A stretch of 9,946 nucleotides of DNA, taken from assembly GCA_021160155.1 (NCBI GenBank), contig JAGHDB010000237.1:1-9946 (forward strand), written 5' to 3'. This document shows positions 1-7,495 of the stretch, in pieces (the stretch's first letter is position 1; every line of letters starts with the position of its first letter). Both the position numbers and the translations under genes were made by a program. Origin of the DNA: Bacteroidales bacterium. GTDB lineage: Bacteria; Bacteroidota; Bacteroidia; Bacteroidales; UBA12481. The notes below the pieces were generated by a model. The model was given only the letters and a program-made list of their open reading frames with translations. It ran no database searches and was not told the DNA's origin.

Positions 1-28
1 ACATCTAACATCTAACATCTAACATCTT
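1..28. repeat. 7-bp tandem repeat (ACATCTA)n
   Basis: Three perfect copies of ACATCTA followed by a fourth ending in T instead of A. The array begins at the window edge, so it may be longer to the left. It lies just 3' of the minus-strand sugar isomerase-like gene. It is a simple microsatellite-like array; no function can be read from the sequence. Confidence 0.85.
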
Positions 29-53
29 ATAACCAACAACCTGCAACATTCCC

Positions 54-914
54 CTACCCTGCCCAATCCTGTTTTTTCAGGTATTCTGCACTCATTCTGA
101 CACTCTCCAGGGGGTCACGGCGACTGGCATCCTGCTCTACGAAATAATATTCTAATCCGGCAGTTGAGGCTGCCTGAAAAATAGTTTTATAGTCGATTAC
201 CCCATATCCCACCTCAGCAAAAAATCCTTCATCTCCGGCTTCCATATCCTTAACATGCCATAATTTAAAGCGCCCCGGATATTGTTGAAACAAAGTAACC
301 GGGTCAGCCTTGCCCTTTATAGCCCAGTATATATCAAGTTCCATGGTAACCAGATCAGGATCCGTTTGTTGTACTATTTGATCATAAAGTAACTGATTTC
401 CTAAACGGGTAAACTCATGAGCATGATTGTGATATCCAAATGTCATACCATACTCTTTGCAGAGGGTACCGAGCTTGTTAAAAGAGTGGCAAGTTTGAGT
501 CAGATGTTCAGGGGTGTCCCTGAATGCACTTGCGATGGATGGTACCACAAAAAATTCCAGTCCGGCTTCCGCATTGTCGGCAATAACTTTTTTCCAATCA
601 TCTTCTCTACCCGAAAGGTTTATGCCCACATGCCCTGAAACCAGTTTCATTCCTAATGAATCAATCAGCCTTTTAAATTCTCCGGGTCTTTTCCCATAGA
701 TCAATCCATTTCGGTAACCGGCATGTTCAATTAATTGATATCCCATTCCGGCTATAGCAGCAAGTGTACCCTCCAAATCACGGTTCAGCGCGTTTCGTAC
801 ACTGTAGATCTGTAATCCGATCCGGCGTTTTTTTGTATTACAGGCAGCCATCGGAAGAATTGAAGTTCCTGCAGCCGCAATGGCCGAGGTTTTAAGAAAG
901 GTTCTTCGTTTCAT
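54..914 (-). CDS. Tat-exported sugar phosphate isomerase/epimerase-like TIM-barrel protein
   Basis: A 286-aa protein of the xylose isomerase-like TIM-barrel (AP endonuclease family 2) superfamily. Its N-terminus carries a twin-arginine motif (RRTFLK, residues 3-8), an Ala-rich hydrophobic stretch and a possible lipobox ending at Cys25 (PMAAC), so it is probably a periplasmic or membrane-anchored lipoprotein. Family landmarks appear in order: LQIYSVR (34-40), GYHNHAHEF (160-168), ELDIYW (192-197), LWHVKDM (218-224), EVGYGVIDY (234-242) and VEQD (259-262). The likely metal or catalytic residues His162/His164, Asp194, His220 and Glu260 are all present. Family members isomerise or epimerise sugars, inositols or keto-sugars; the substrate cannot be told here. 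The start is ATG at 914, directly before the Tat motif. The length is normal for the family and the gene appears intact. It is transcribed divergently from the gene at 1072 and no same-strand partner is visible in the window. Confidence 0.85.
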   Translation of the reverse strand: MKRRTFLKTSAIAAAGTSILPMAACNTKKRRIGLQIYSVRNALNRDLEGTLAAIAGMGYQLIEHAGYRNGLIYGKRPGEFKRLIDSLGMKLVSGHVGINLSGREDDWKKVIADNAEAGLEFFVVPSIASAFRDTPEHLTQTCHSFNKLGTLCKEYGMTFGYHNHAHEFTRLGNQLLYDQIVQQTDPDLVTMELDIYWAIKGKADPVTLFQQYPGRFKLWHVKDMEAGDEGFFAEVGYGVIDYKTIFQAASTAGLEYYFVEQDASRRDPLESVRMSAEYLKKQDWAG

Positions 915-1071
915 AATGAGATCAGGTTAAGTTTAGTTGAGTTGAAGATACACAAATACGAGGTAATAAAACACATTCACGAACTCATAATACACAAACT
1001 ATCCTGTAATTCAAGATTTGGCAGGTCATTTGCAATATTGATAACAAGATGTTTAACTAATACTCATAGCG

Positions 1072-2124
1072 ATGAAAAAATATATCCTCCTGGCAATTCT
1101 TCTGGCAGCAGGGATGACTGCATCTCCCCAGGCGACCAGAAAGGCCAGACAATCCAAATCGAAAAGCAGTCAGGTCAGCAGGTCTTCGATAAAACGTTCG
1201 GGCAATACCGCTCGCTTCTCATCACGCTCCTCATCTCAAAAAACAAAACCTAAGTCAGTGGCACCGGTTAAACGTTCGAATCAGCATACTGCAACGAAAA
1301 AAAATACGGTTCGTTCAACCCGTTCATCGATACCTTCCGGTGTCAAAGGAAGAACATCGTTGCGTAACAACGGTCAGAAGAACCGTTCACGATCTGTAAA
1401 CCGTTTCTCCAGAACACACAGTAGCAAATCAGTAAGATCTGTTACTTCTGTGACAAGAGGTAGGAGTAATCTGACGAATACCAATGCTGCATCTGCATCC
1501 ACAAGAAGCAGAAACAACGTTTCGCGCTCGTCTGATACAGGCAGGTCGGGTACCGTAAGACGCTCATCCGGTGCAAGTCGTTCTGCTGCTGCAGCCAGCA
1601 CAGTTACCAGAGGACGTGCGGTCACGAAACCGGTTGCACGCAGAGTCATGAGGGTGGTTAACCGAAACTATTATTACCGGCCGATATCCATTGAGATACG
1701 AAGAATGCGTTATCCTTACAGAATACCCGCATATATTGATCTGGTTTGGACCCCTACCCTGCTTAACCGCTTTATATTCTATTATCCGACCTGCAGGAAC
1801 TGGTATTATGATTACGGAGACTACATTGAAACACTATCTGCTTATGATGCTTCAGCTTACGTGGGTTATGTGAAAAGAGTATATGGCCGTGTTGAAGAGG
1901 TATACTATTCATCAGAAGATCAAAATTATTACCTCTATTTCGGTCAACCGTTTCCCTATCATGATTTCAGCGTGGTCATCCCACGTCATATCGCAAGACA
2001 AATCAGTCTGACTCCAACCTGGTATTTCCAGAATGAGAATGTTTGGGTAGTGGGTTTAATCGAAACGTGGGACAATAAACCGGAGATTGTGCTACATGAC
2101 CAAGACCAGATAAGGCGTTATTAG
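1072..2124 (+). CDS. Exported Ser/Arg-rich protein with C-terminal OB-fold-like domain
   Basis: A 350-aa protein that I cannot name. Residues 1 to about 21 form a signal peptide (KKY, then a Leu/Ala core, cleavage near SPQA). Residues about 22-195 are extremely rich in Ser, Arg, Lys and Thr, with many RS/SR dipeptides, few acidic residues and no long exact repeat, so this part is likely disordered and strongly basic. Residues 198-255 are Tyr/Arg-rich (NYYYRP, RRMRYPYRIPAYIDL). Residues about 258-347 resemble the OB-fold domain seen in some Bacteroidota exported proteins: VGYVKRVYGRVEEVYYS, then YLYFGQPFPYHDFSVVI, then VWVVGLIETWDNKPEIVL. I base this on the pattern G-x-V strand, 'hhhhGxPhPxxxFxVVI', then 'V.GxI....GKPEIV'. 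Binding of nucleic acid or another polyanion outside the cytoplasm is inference. The gene is single, with its own terminator at 2144-2173. The start ATG is fixed by the signal peptide. Confidence 0.8.
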   Translation: MKKYILLAILLAAGMTASPQATRKARQSKSKSSQVSRSSIKRSGNTARFSSRSSSQKTKPKSVAPVKRSNQHTATKKNTVRSTRSSIPSGVKGRTSLRNNGQKNRSRSVNRFSRTHSSKSVRSVTSVTRGRSNLTNTNAASASTRSRNNVSRSSDTGRSGTVRRSSGASRSAAAASTVTRGRAVTKPVARRVMRVVNRNYYYRPISIEIRRMRYPYRIPAYIDLVWTPTLLNRFIFYYPTCRNWYYDYGDYIETLSAYDASAYVGYVKRVYGRVEEVYYSSEDQNYYLYFGQPFPYHDFSVVIPRHIARQISLTPTWYFQNENVWVVGLIETWDNKPEIVLHDQDQIRRY

Positions 2125-2143
2125 TTCCTGTAATTTGTAATGT

Positions 2144-2173
2144 AAAAAGACCGGCTAAAAGCCGGTCTTTTTT
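2144..2173 (+). terminator. Rho-independent terminator after the Ser/Arg-rich gene
   Basis: A perfect 12-bp stem pairs 2144-2155 (AAAAAGACCGGC) with 2161-2172 (GCCGGTCTTTTT) around a 5-nt loop TAAAA and runs into T residues. It begins 19 bp after the stop codon of the 1072-2124 gene. The A-run on the left arm also makes it potentially bidirectional, but no gene converges on it from the right. Confidence 0.92.
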
Positions 2174-2322
2174 TAATTAATACTTTAGATTTTAAGTGCG
2201 ACCGGGTAGTTTAAATTAAATATCAATTACTATTCGGTGTTGATAAACAGGCAGTTACAAGCATTAAGGGATATTGCATAGAGATTTTACATTAAATTTC
2301 CTGATCTGAAATCTATTATGGT

Positions 2323-2330
2323 TATTTTTG
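2323..2330 (+). promoter_or_regulatory. Candidate Bacteroidota -7 element
   Basis: TATTTTTG matches the Bacteroidota -7 consensus TAnnTTTG exactly. A weak -33-like TTTC lies at 2297-2300, 22 bp upstream. The expected transcription start would fall near 2335-2338, at or beyond the first ATG of the following ORF. This favours the internal ATG at 2359 as the real start, or else a leaderless message. Confidence 0.45.
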
Positions 2331-2334
2331 AAAG

Positions 2335-3180
2335 ATGATGGTACGCCGGCCAAATAATATGCTACAAAAAATCGGGGATGCATTGGAGGCTCCATGGAGA
2401 TGGATTGACAAGGTTATCGCTTTGCTTCCCTGGTCTCCTGTTACCATAGAAAAAATACAAGTGAAAAAATACGGTGTGATCGGTACCATTCTTTTTCATG
2501 CTTTGGTAATCGTTTTCTTTCTGATAATTAAAATAGGTAATCCCAAGGCGGCCGAGGATTCCTGGATATATCTCGACCTGAAATCGGTCAAGGAACTGGC
2601 TGCCCTGGAAACTGCAAAACGGATGCCGGAAAAAATAATCACTCCCAGTCATCGTAAAGCCCGCAATATTGCCGTGAATCAGAAAGAAGACCGTATTGAA
2701 AAATATGATGATTATAAAAATTACCGGGTATCAGGAAAGGCCGTGGAGCAAATTGTTACAAGCAGAATCAATAAAGCTGTGAACAATATTATTAAAGAGA
2801 ATAACCTTAATCCGAATGATCACGAACTGCCTGATATGCAAACTCAGCCTCTGGATTTCTTTCAGGCAAAAAAAACCAAAGAAGAGAAGATTTATGAAGG
2901 TCCGACAAATATTTATTTCAATCTTGCAAACCGCGAGGTATCCTATCTTAATGTGCCTGTATATCAATGTGAAGGAAGTGCAACGGTACGAATTGATATT
3001 CGCGTAAATCAACGTGGTAAAGTAGAATTGGCTACGGTCAACCCCGACGAAACAGATACCCGTAAATTCTGCTTTATCCAGGCTGCCAGAAAAGCTGCCC
3101 GGCGTACCCGTTTTAATTTTAGCACCAAAGCACCCAGGTTTCAATCAGGTTATATCACTTACCATTTTGTAGCCCAATAA
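2335..3180 (+). CDS. TonB-C-like single-pass membrane protein
   Basis: A 281-aa protein. One transmembrane helix spans about residues 47-66 (VIGTILFHALVIVFFLII), after a cytoplasmic N-terminus of about 45 aa, followed by a charged periplasmic linker (70-200). The C-terminus (about 205-281) has the TonB-C-like pattern: VPVYQCEG, ATVRIDIRVNQRGKVELATV, then IQAARKAARRTRFNF and GYITYHF. Cys212 and Cys246 are placed as in the Bacteroidota version of this domain and may form a disulfide. In the TonB family this fold contacts outer-membrane receptors, but the linker lacks the usual Pro-rich rod and no exbB/exbD is adjacent, so energy transduction is unproven. Start choice is uncertain: ATG at 2335 (or 2338) gives the longest form, while ATG at 2359 (Met9, preceded by AAATAAT) fits the candidate promoter better. 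Its 3' end overlaps the convergent NTPase gene by 26 bp. Confidence 0.8.
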   Translation: MMVRRPNNMLQKIGDALEAPWRWIDKVIALLPWSPVTIEKIQVKKYGVIGTILFHALVIVFFLIIKIGNPKAAEDSWIYLDLKSVKELAALETAKRMPEKIITPSHRKARNIAVNQKEDRIEKYDDYKNYRVSGKAVEQIVTSRINKAVNNIIKENNLNPNDHELPDMQTQPLDFFQAKKTKEEKIYEGPTNIYFNLANREVSYLNVPVYQCEGSATVRIDIRVNQRGKVELATVNPDETDTRKFCFIQAARKAARRTRFNFSTKAPRFQSGYITYHFVAQ

Positions 3181-3742
3181 CCTCCGGGTTGATCCGGCTT
3201 AATAAATACTTCGTCCTTTCTCCTGTTCCTGTTAAAGGAACCTCTACCAGCTCGTATTTTAATTCTTTGTATACCTGTACAATTAATTGGTGAATCTCCA
3301 CAGCTTCATTAAATGATTCTCTTCTGACAGGATCTTTTTTACATAAACTCTCCCACGGAGGTGTAATAAAAACCTGTTGATAATAAGGGTGGTGGGCGAT
3401 TGCTTTGACTAAAAAATCCGGGGGTCGGCGATTCATAAAGCGAAAAAAAGCCAGACTATCCGGGAGTGCACGATCATAGAAGCATATTTCACCCGGATGG
3501 CAGGCTTCATAATGTTGCATTCTGTTACGATAGATCTGTTTAAAAAAATCATCATTGGACGGATAATTCTGCTGATGAATTGGTGCCTGAAATCCATCCT
3601 GGATTAATTCTCTGGCAACCTCAGGAAACCCCCTGTATCCCATCCGGATTAAATGACCGACCAAAGAGGATTTTCCGAATCCGGGGCCACCGGTAATAAT
3701 CACCCTGCAGGTACCGGTAAATTCGTGGTTAGTTAATTTCAA
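3155..3742 (-). CDS. AAA_28-type P-loop NTPase / kinase-like protein
   Basis: A 195-aa soluble protein with a clear Walker A loop, GGPGFGKSS (residues 18-26), a Walker B-like strand CFYDRA (87-92, Asp90-Arg91) and the EVARE segment (41-45) typical of AAA_28 (NadR-kinase-like) ATPases. The C-terminal part (RRESFNEAVEIHQLIVQVY, then YELVEVPL, ERTKYLLSRI) also fits that family. The family resembles nucleoside/nucleotide kinases; substrates are mostly unknown. No ATG lies ahead of the Walker A. The best start is TTG at 3742, overlapping the end of the DUF6599-like gene by 14 bp, which suggests translational coupling. A GTG at 3703 would begin immediately before the P-loop strand and is less likely. 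It is the last gene of the four-gene minus-strand cluster. Its 3' end overlaps the convergent TonB-C-like gene over 3155-3180, and no terminator is visible there. Confidence 0.85.
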   Translation of the reverse strand: MKLTNHEFTGTCRVIITGGPGFGKSSLVGHLIRMGYRGFPEVARELIQDGFQAPIHQQNYPSNDDFFKQIYRNRMQHYEACHPGEICFYDRALPDSLAFFRFMNRRPPDFLVKAIAHHPYYQQVFITPPWESLCKKDPVRRESFNEAVEIHQLIVQVYKELKYELVEVPLTGTGERTKYLLSRINPEVIGLQNGK

Positions 3743-4535
3743 GACCGGAAAATGTTATGTTAATTTTAAAACCATGTGTTTGATCCAGATAATTTTTTTG
3801 TAATTCCTTATCGGTAACAGATAATCCCAGACGCTTTAAGAAAATACGAATCTGGTCTTTTGAACACTCAAGAAAAAAACGGTCGCGTCCTCTCTTTTCC
3901 TTATCAGGCAACTGGTATAACCGGTATGCGCCAAAATCATCAAGCCAGTCATACCATTTAAAAAGATTGTTATCTATCGCAACGGGACCCATAAAGATTT
4001 TCACACGGTTCATGACATTCGCAGAATCTCTCAGGAGATGCCAGGCTGGTAATATTAATTGTTTATGAGGTAGTTGAACAACCAGTTGACGGCCAAGATA
4101 TACCATTGCATGACGTGATTCTTCATTATCCGTAGCAGTCATAAGGTTCAGGTAAAATGTCCCGGTTACCAGCTGGTACTGGAACTTGTTCAGGCAACTG
4201 AACCCTGAAAGTGTATCAACAGGTAAACAATTACGATGATTGACACTATAAATACCCCATGCGGCAATGGGATCCTGCATTTCAAATAATTCGAGTTTGA
4301 ATTTCATCCCTCTCCATTCAAGCTCCTGATAGATCAGCTTGTTAAAACCATATTCAAGGTACAGATCGGCTCCGCCATCCATATATCCCCAAAGAGAACC
4401 ACCGTCATATTTTTCATCAGAAGTAACTTTCAGACCTTCAATTAAATCATCGCTTAAACCAATAAACTGCTGTGCATCAAGATGAATGGTCATAGTAATC
4501 AGGATGAACAGGATAATACGGTAAAATATTCTCAT
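3729..4535 (-). CDS. DUF6599-like exported protein
   Basis: A 268-aa protein with an N-terminal signal peptide (Arg-Ile start, hydrophobic core to about residue 20, cleavage near LDAQQ). The motifs LWGYMDGGADLYLEYGF (48-64) and ELFEMQDPIAAWGIYS (82-97) match what I recall of DUF6599: 'W.Y.nGaAdlYl.YGF', then an 'E.ydm..p..A.GiYS' strand. A later YLGRQLVVQLP strand (146-156) fits too. The function of this family is unknown; the protein should lie in the periplasm or be anchored there. It starts 3 bp after the DUF362 stop codon, and its own end overlaps the NTPase start, so it is the middle of an operon. DUF6599 and DUF362 being neighbours suggests a shared role, which is inference. The gene appears intact. 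Confidence 0.7.
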   Translation of the reverse strand: MRIFYRIILFILITMTIHLDAQQFIGLSDDLIEGLKVTSDEKYDGGSLWGYMDGGADLYLEYGFNKLIYQELEWRGMKFKLELFEMQDPIAAWGIYSVNHRNCLPVDTLSGFSCLNKFQYQLVTGTFYLNLMTATDNEESRHAMVYLGRQLVVQLPHKQLILPAWHLLRDSANVMNRVKIFMGPVAIDNNLFKWYDWLDDFGAYRLYQLPDKEKRGRDRFFLECSKDQIRIFLKRLGLSVTDKELQKNYLDQTHGFKINITFSGLEIN

Positions 4536-4538
4536 AAT

Positions 4539-5060
4539 TTAACCCATTTCAATACGTTTCCAATTAATCTGGTCAAGATTGGATTCACCCAGATTTAACT
4601 TGCCTGCCATATTAATAAATGCTTTTCCCCTGGGATTATCTCTGCTTTGAACCCCTTCTTCGATTCTCTTTTTGATCACAATGTCATATCCTACCCGGTC
4701 AACGGCAACCGGATTGATTTTCAATCCGATCCGATCGTTTCTGTTTACCAGCTTTCGCCATGCTTTTTTCAGATTTTTCTGATCCGTCAATTGGCAGATA
4801 GCCTGTTCGATCATCTCATAGGCAACGGATTCAACAGGTTTCTGGTTTACTACACTGTCAGGATGAATAACCTGGATTACGCGACCGGGGAATAATCCCG
4901 GCATACTGTTTTCATTTCTTGGAAATTTCAGGGCATCCTTGATATTGGTAGCCGGTTTACCTTTTATTTGCCGTCTTTGAATCGCGGGCCACAATACTTC
5001 AGGTATCATTAATCCGGCACTACTGACCGTTGCTGTTTTGACGAATTTTCTTCTTTTCAT
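4539..5060 (-). pseudogene. DUF362 family protein with internal in-frame deletion
   Basis: The ORF encodes 173 aa and opens with a Tat motif (RRKFVK, residues 3-8). Residues 57-119 match the N-terminal part of DUF362 proteins (FPGRVIQVIHPDSV, then WRKLVNRNDRIGLKINPVA). From Val118 onward the sequence matches the family's C-terminal end (PVAVDRVGYDIVIKKRIEEG, then KAFINMAGKLNLG). In intact members the 'GLKINPVA' and 'DPVAVDRIGYD' segments are separated by roughly 200 residues that hold most of the fold. Here they are fused at a shared Pro-Val-Ala (codons at about 4701-4712), as if a deletion occurred between short direct repeats. The frame stays open, so a short protein could be made, but it is unlikely to keep the family activity. 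A collapsed assembly is an alternative explanation. It sits 10 bp after the hydrolase and 3 bp before the DUF6599-like gene. The family is named for a domain of unknown function, with some members carrying Fe-S domains. Confidence 0.75.
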
Positions 5061-5070
5061 GGTTTGTTTA

Positions 5071-6099
5071 TTATTTCATTGGTTCTGAATGGTTATGGAT
5101 CCACATGGCTATATCCCTGATTACCAGCGGATCCATATGATTTACTTTCTGATAATCTGATGGTTTGCTTTTAACTCCGGGTTGACCTGGGAAAAACAGG
5201 TGATTGAGGCCGGGATATGATTTTAGCGTTACTTGAGGTTTCTGCTGTAACGCACTTTGCCATAAAGCGAAGTTCTGCATGGAGACCTGATAATCCTCTT
5301 CTCCCTGAAGGATCAGCAATGGTGTGCTAATCTGCTCCGCGGTATGAACCGGATCATAATGAATAAAACTCAGCCAGTATCTTCCCGGCAGATTAAGGGG
5401 AAGTTGATTGGCCGGTGGCAATGTAGTGTCAGACAGTTTCTTAAGGTTATCTACTTTAATTTTTAGTTCATCGATGATTTTCTGTTCAAAATCAGTGATC
5501 CCATCAATTCCAAGAACGTAATTATACTGTTCGAGAAGCAGCTCCTGTAAAGGGCGTGCATTACCGGCTAACATAATCACACCGTTAATGTCCGGTTCAT
5601 GTTGCGCGATACGCGGAGCAGCGAAAGCACCCTGACTGTGACCAATGATAAATATCGATGCAGGATTTAGTGAATCATCACTTTTTAGTGCAAGAACAGC
5701 CTGCACTGCATCGTCAACAGTTTCCTGGTCGAGAGTAAATTGGTCGTAATTTTTAATCACCTCGCTGACAAATGTAAAAGTGCGTTTATCGTACCGGTAG
5801 GTTGCAATTCCATATTTTGCCAGTCCCCATGCAAGGTCTCTGAATGGTTTATTCGGACCGATAGTTTCATCCCGGTCATTCGGGCCCGAACCGTGGACCA
5901 GAACAGTAACCGGTAGGTTGCTGAGTTTGTTTTTCGGCAGTGTGAGTGTGCCCTGAAAGTTCAAACCGGCCGAAACAAAAGTGTACGGTTTTTCAATCAG
6001 GTAGTCAGGTAACGAATCTGATATGCTTTTTAAGAATCCGGGCTCTGCCTGCACAAGGCGAAAACAGAGCATAAACATAACCGGAATATATTTCATCAT
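5071..6099 (-). CDS. Exported alpha/beta hydrolase
   Basis: A 342-aa alpha/beta-hydrolase fold protein with a short N-terminal signal peptide (hydrophobic to about residue 18, cleavage near VQAEP). An oxyanion-hole loop HGSGPNDRD lies at 69-77 and the nucleophile elbow GHSQG at 153-157 (Ser155). The likely acid is Asp269 (GEEDYQV) and the catalytic His is His300 (GLNHLF). The arrangement is that of dienelactone hydrolase/serine aminopeptidase-like esterases common in Bacteroidota, with a cap region at about 180-250. The substrate is unknown. Two adjacent ATGs (6099 and 6096) are possible starts. It is the first gene of the minus-strand cluster, lying 10 bp before the DUF362 gene. Only 23 bp separate its start from the enolase terminator hairpin, so its promoter must overlap that hairpin or else expression depends on readthrough. 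Confidence 0.9.
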   Translation of the reverse strand: MMKYIPVMFMLCFRLVQAEPGFLKSISDSLPDYLIEKPYTFVSAGLNFQGTLTLPKNKLSNLPVTVLVHGSGPNDRDETIGPNKPFRDLAWGLAKYGIATYRYDKRTFTFVSEVIKNYDQFTLDQETVDDAVQAVLALKSDDSLNPASIFIIGHSQGAFAAPRIAQHEPDINGVIMLAGNARPLQELLLEQYNYVLGIDGITDFEQKIIDELKIKVDNLKKLSDTTLPPANQLPLNLPGRYWLSFIHYDPVHTAEQISTPLLILQGEEDYQVSMQNFALWQSALQQKPQVTLKSYPGLNHLFFPGQPGVKSKPSDYQKVNHMDPLVIRDIAMWIHNHSEPMK

Positions 6100-6122
6100 G
6101 GTTTGGGTATTTGTATAAAAAT

Positions 6123-6153
6123 AAAAAAAGGCCGTGAATTACGGCCTTTTTTT
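6123..6153 (-). terminator. eno: Rho-independent terminator after enolase
   Basis: A perfect 13-bp inverted repeat: 6123-6135 (AAAAAAAGGCCGT) pairs with 6141-6153 (ACGGCCTTTTTTT) around a 5-nt loop. Read on the minus strand it ends in seven T residues, 16 bp after the enolase stop. It is symmetric and could also act on the plus strand. Confidence 0.93.
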
Positions 6154-6169
6154 AATTAAAATCCTTATG

Positions 6170-7462
<1,293 letters not shown>

Positions 7463-7473
7463 TTAAAACGCCA

Positions 7474-7481
7474 CAAATATA
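7474..7481 (-). promoter_or_regulatory. eno: Candidate -7 element of the eno promoter
   Basis: Read on the minus strand this is TATATTTG, a perfect match to the Bacteroidota TAnnTTTG -7 consensus, 23 bp upstream of the enolase ATG. No convincing TTTG -33 element stands at the expected distance; it would have to lie inside the start of the divergent thpR gene. Confidence 0.55.
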
Positions 7482-7495
7482 AAGTATTTTTAACC

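Noticed and set aside
1..28. CRISPR-like repeat
   Set aside because: Units are 7 bp and directly abutting, with no spacers.
953..960. Minus-strand promoter element CGTATTTG for the sugar isomerase-like gene
   Set aside because: Two mismatches to TAnnTTTG at the most informative bases and no -33 element at a fitting distance.
942..1253. 103-aa plus-strand ORF upstream of and overlapping the Ser/Arg-rich gene
   Set aside because: No family features; it overlaps the signal peptide of the real gene in another frame.
1374..1649. 91-aa minus-strand ORF opposite the Ser/Arg-rich region
   Set aside because: It is the antisense of a compositionally biased coding region, Leu/Val/Arg-rich with no domain, and the plus-strand gene is clearly the real one.
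2731..3144. 137-aa minus-strand ORF opposite the TonB-C-like gene
   Set aside because: No recognisable domain; the plus strand carries a transmembrane helix and a family-like C-terminus over the same bases.
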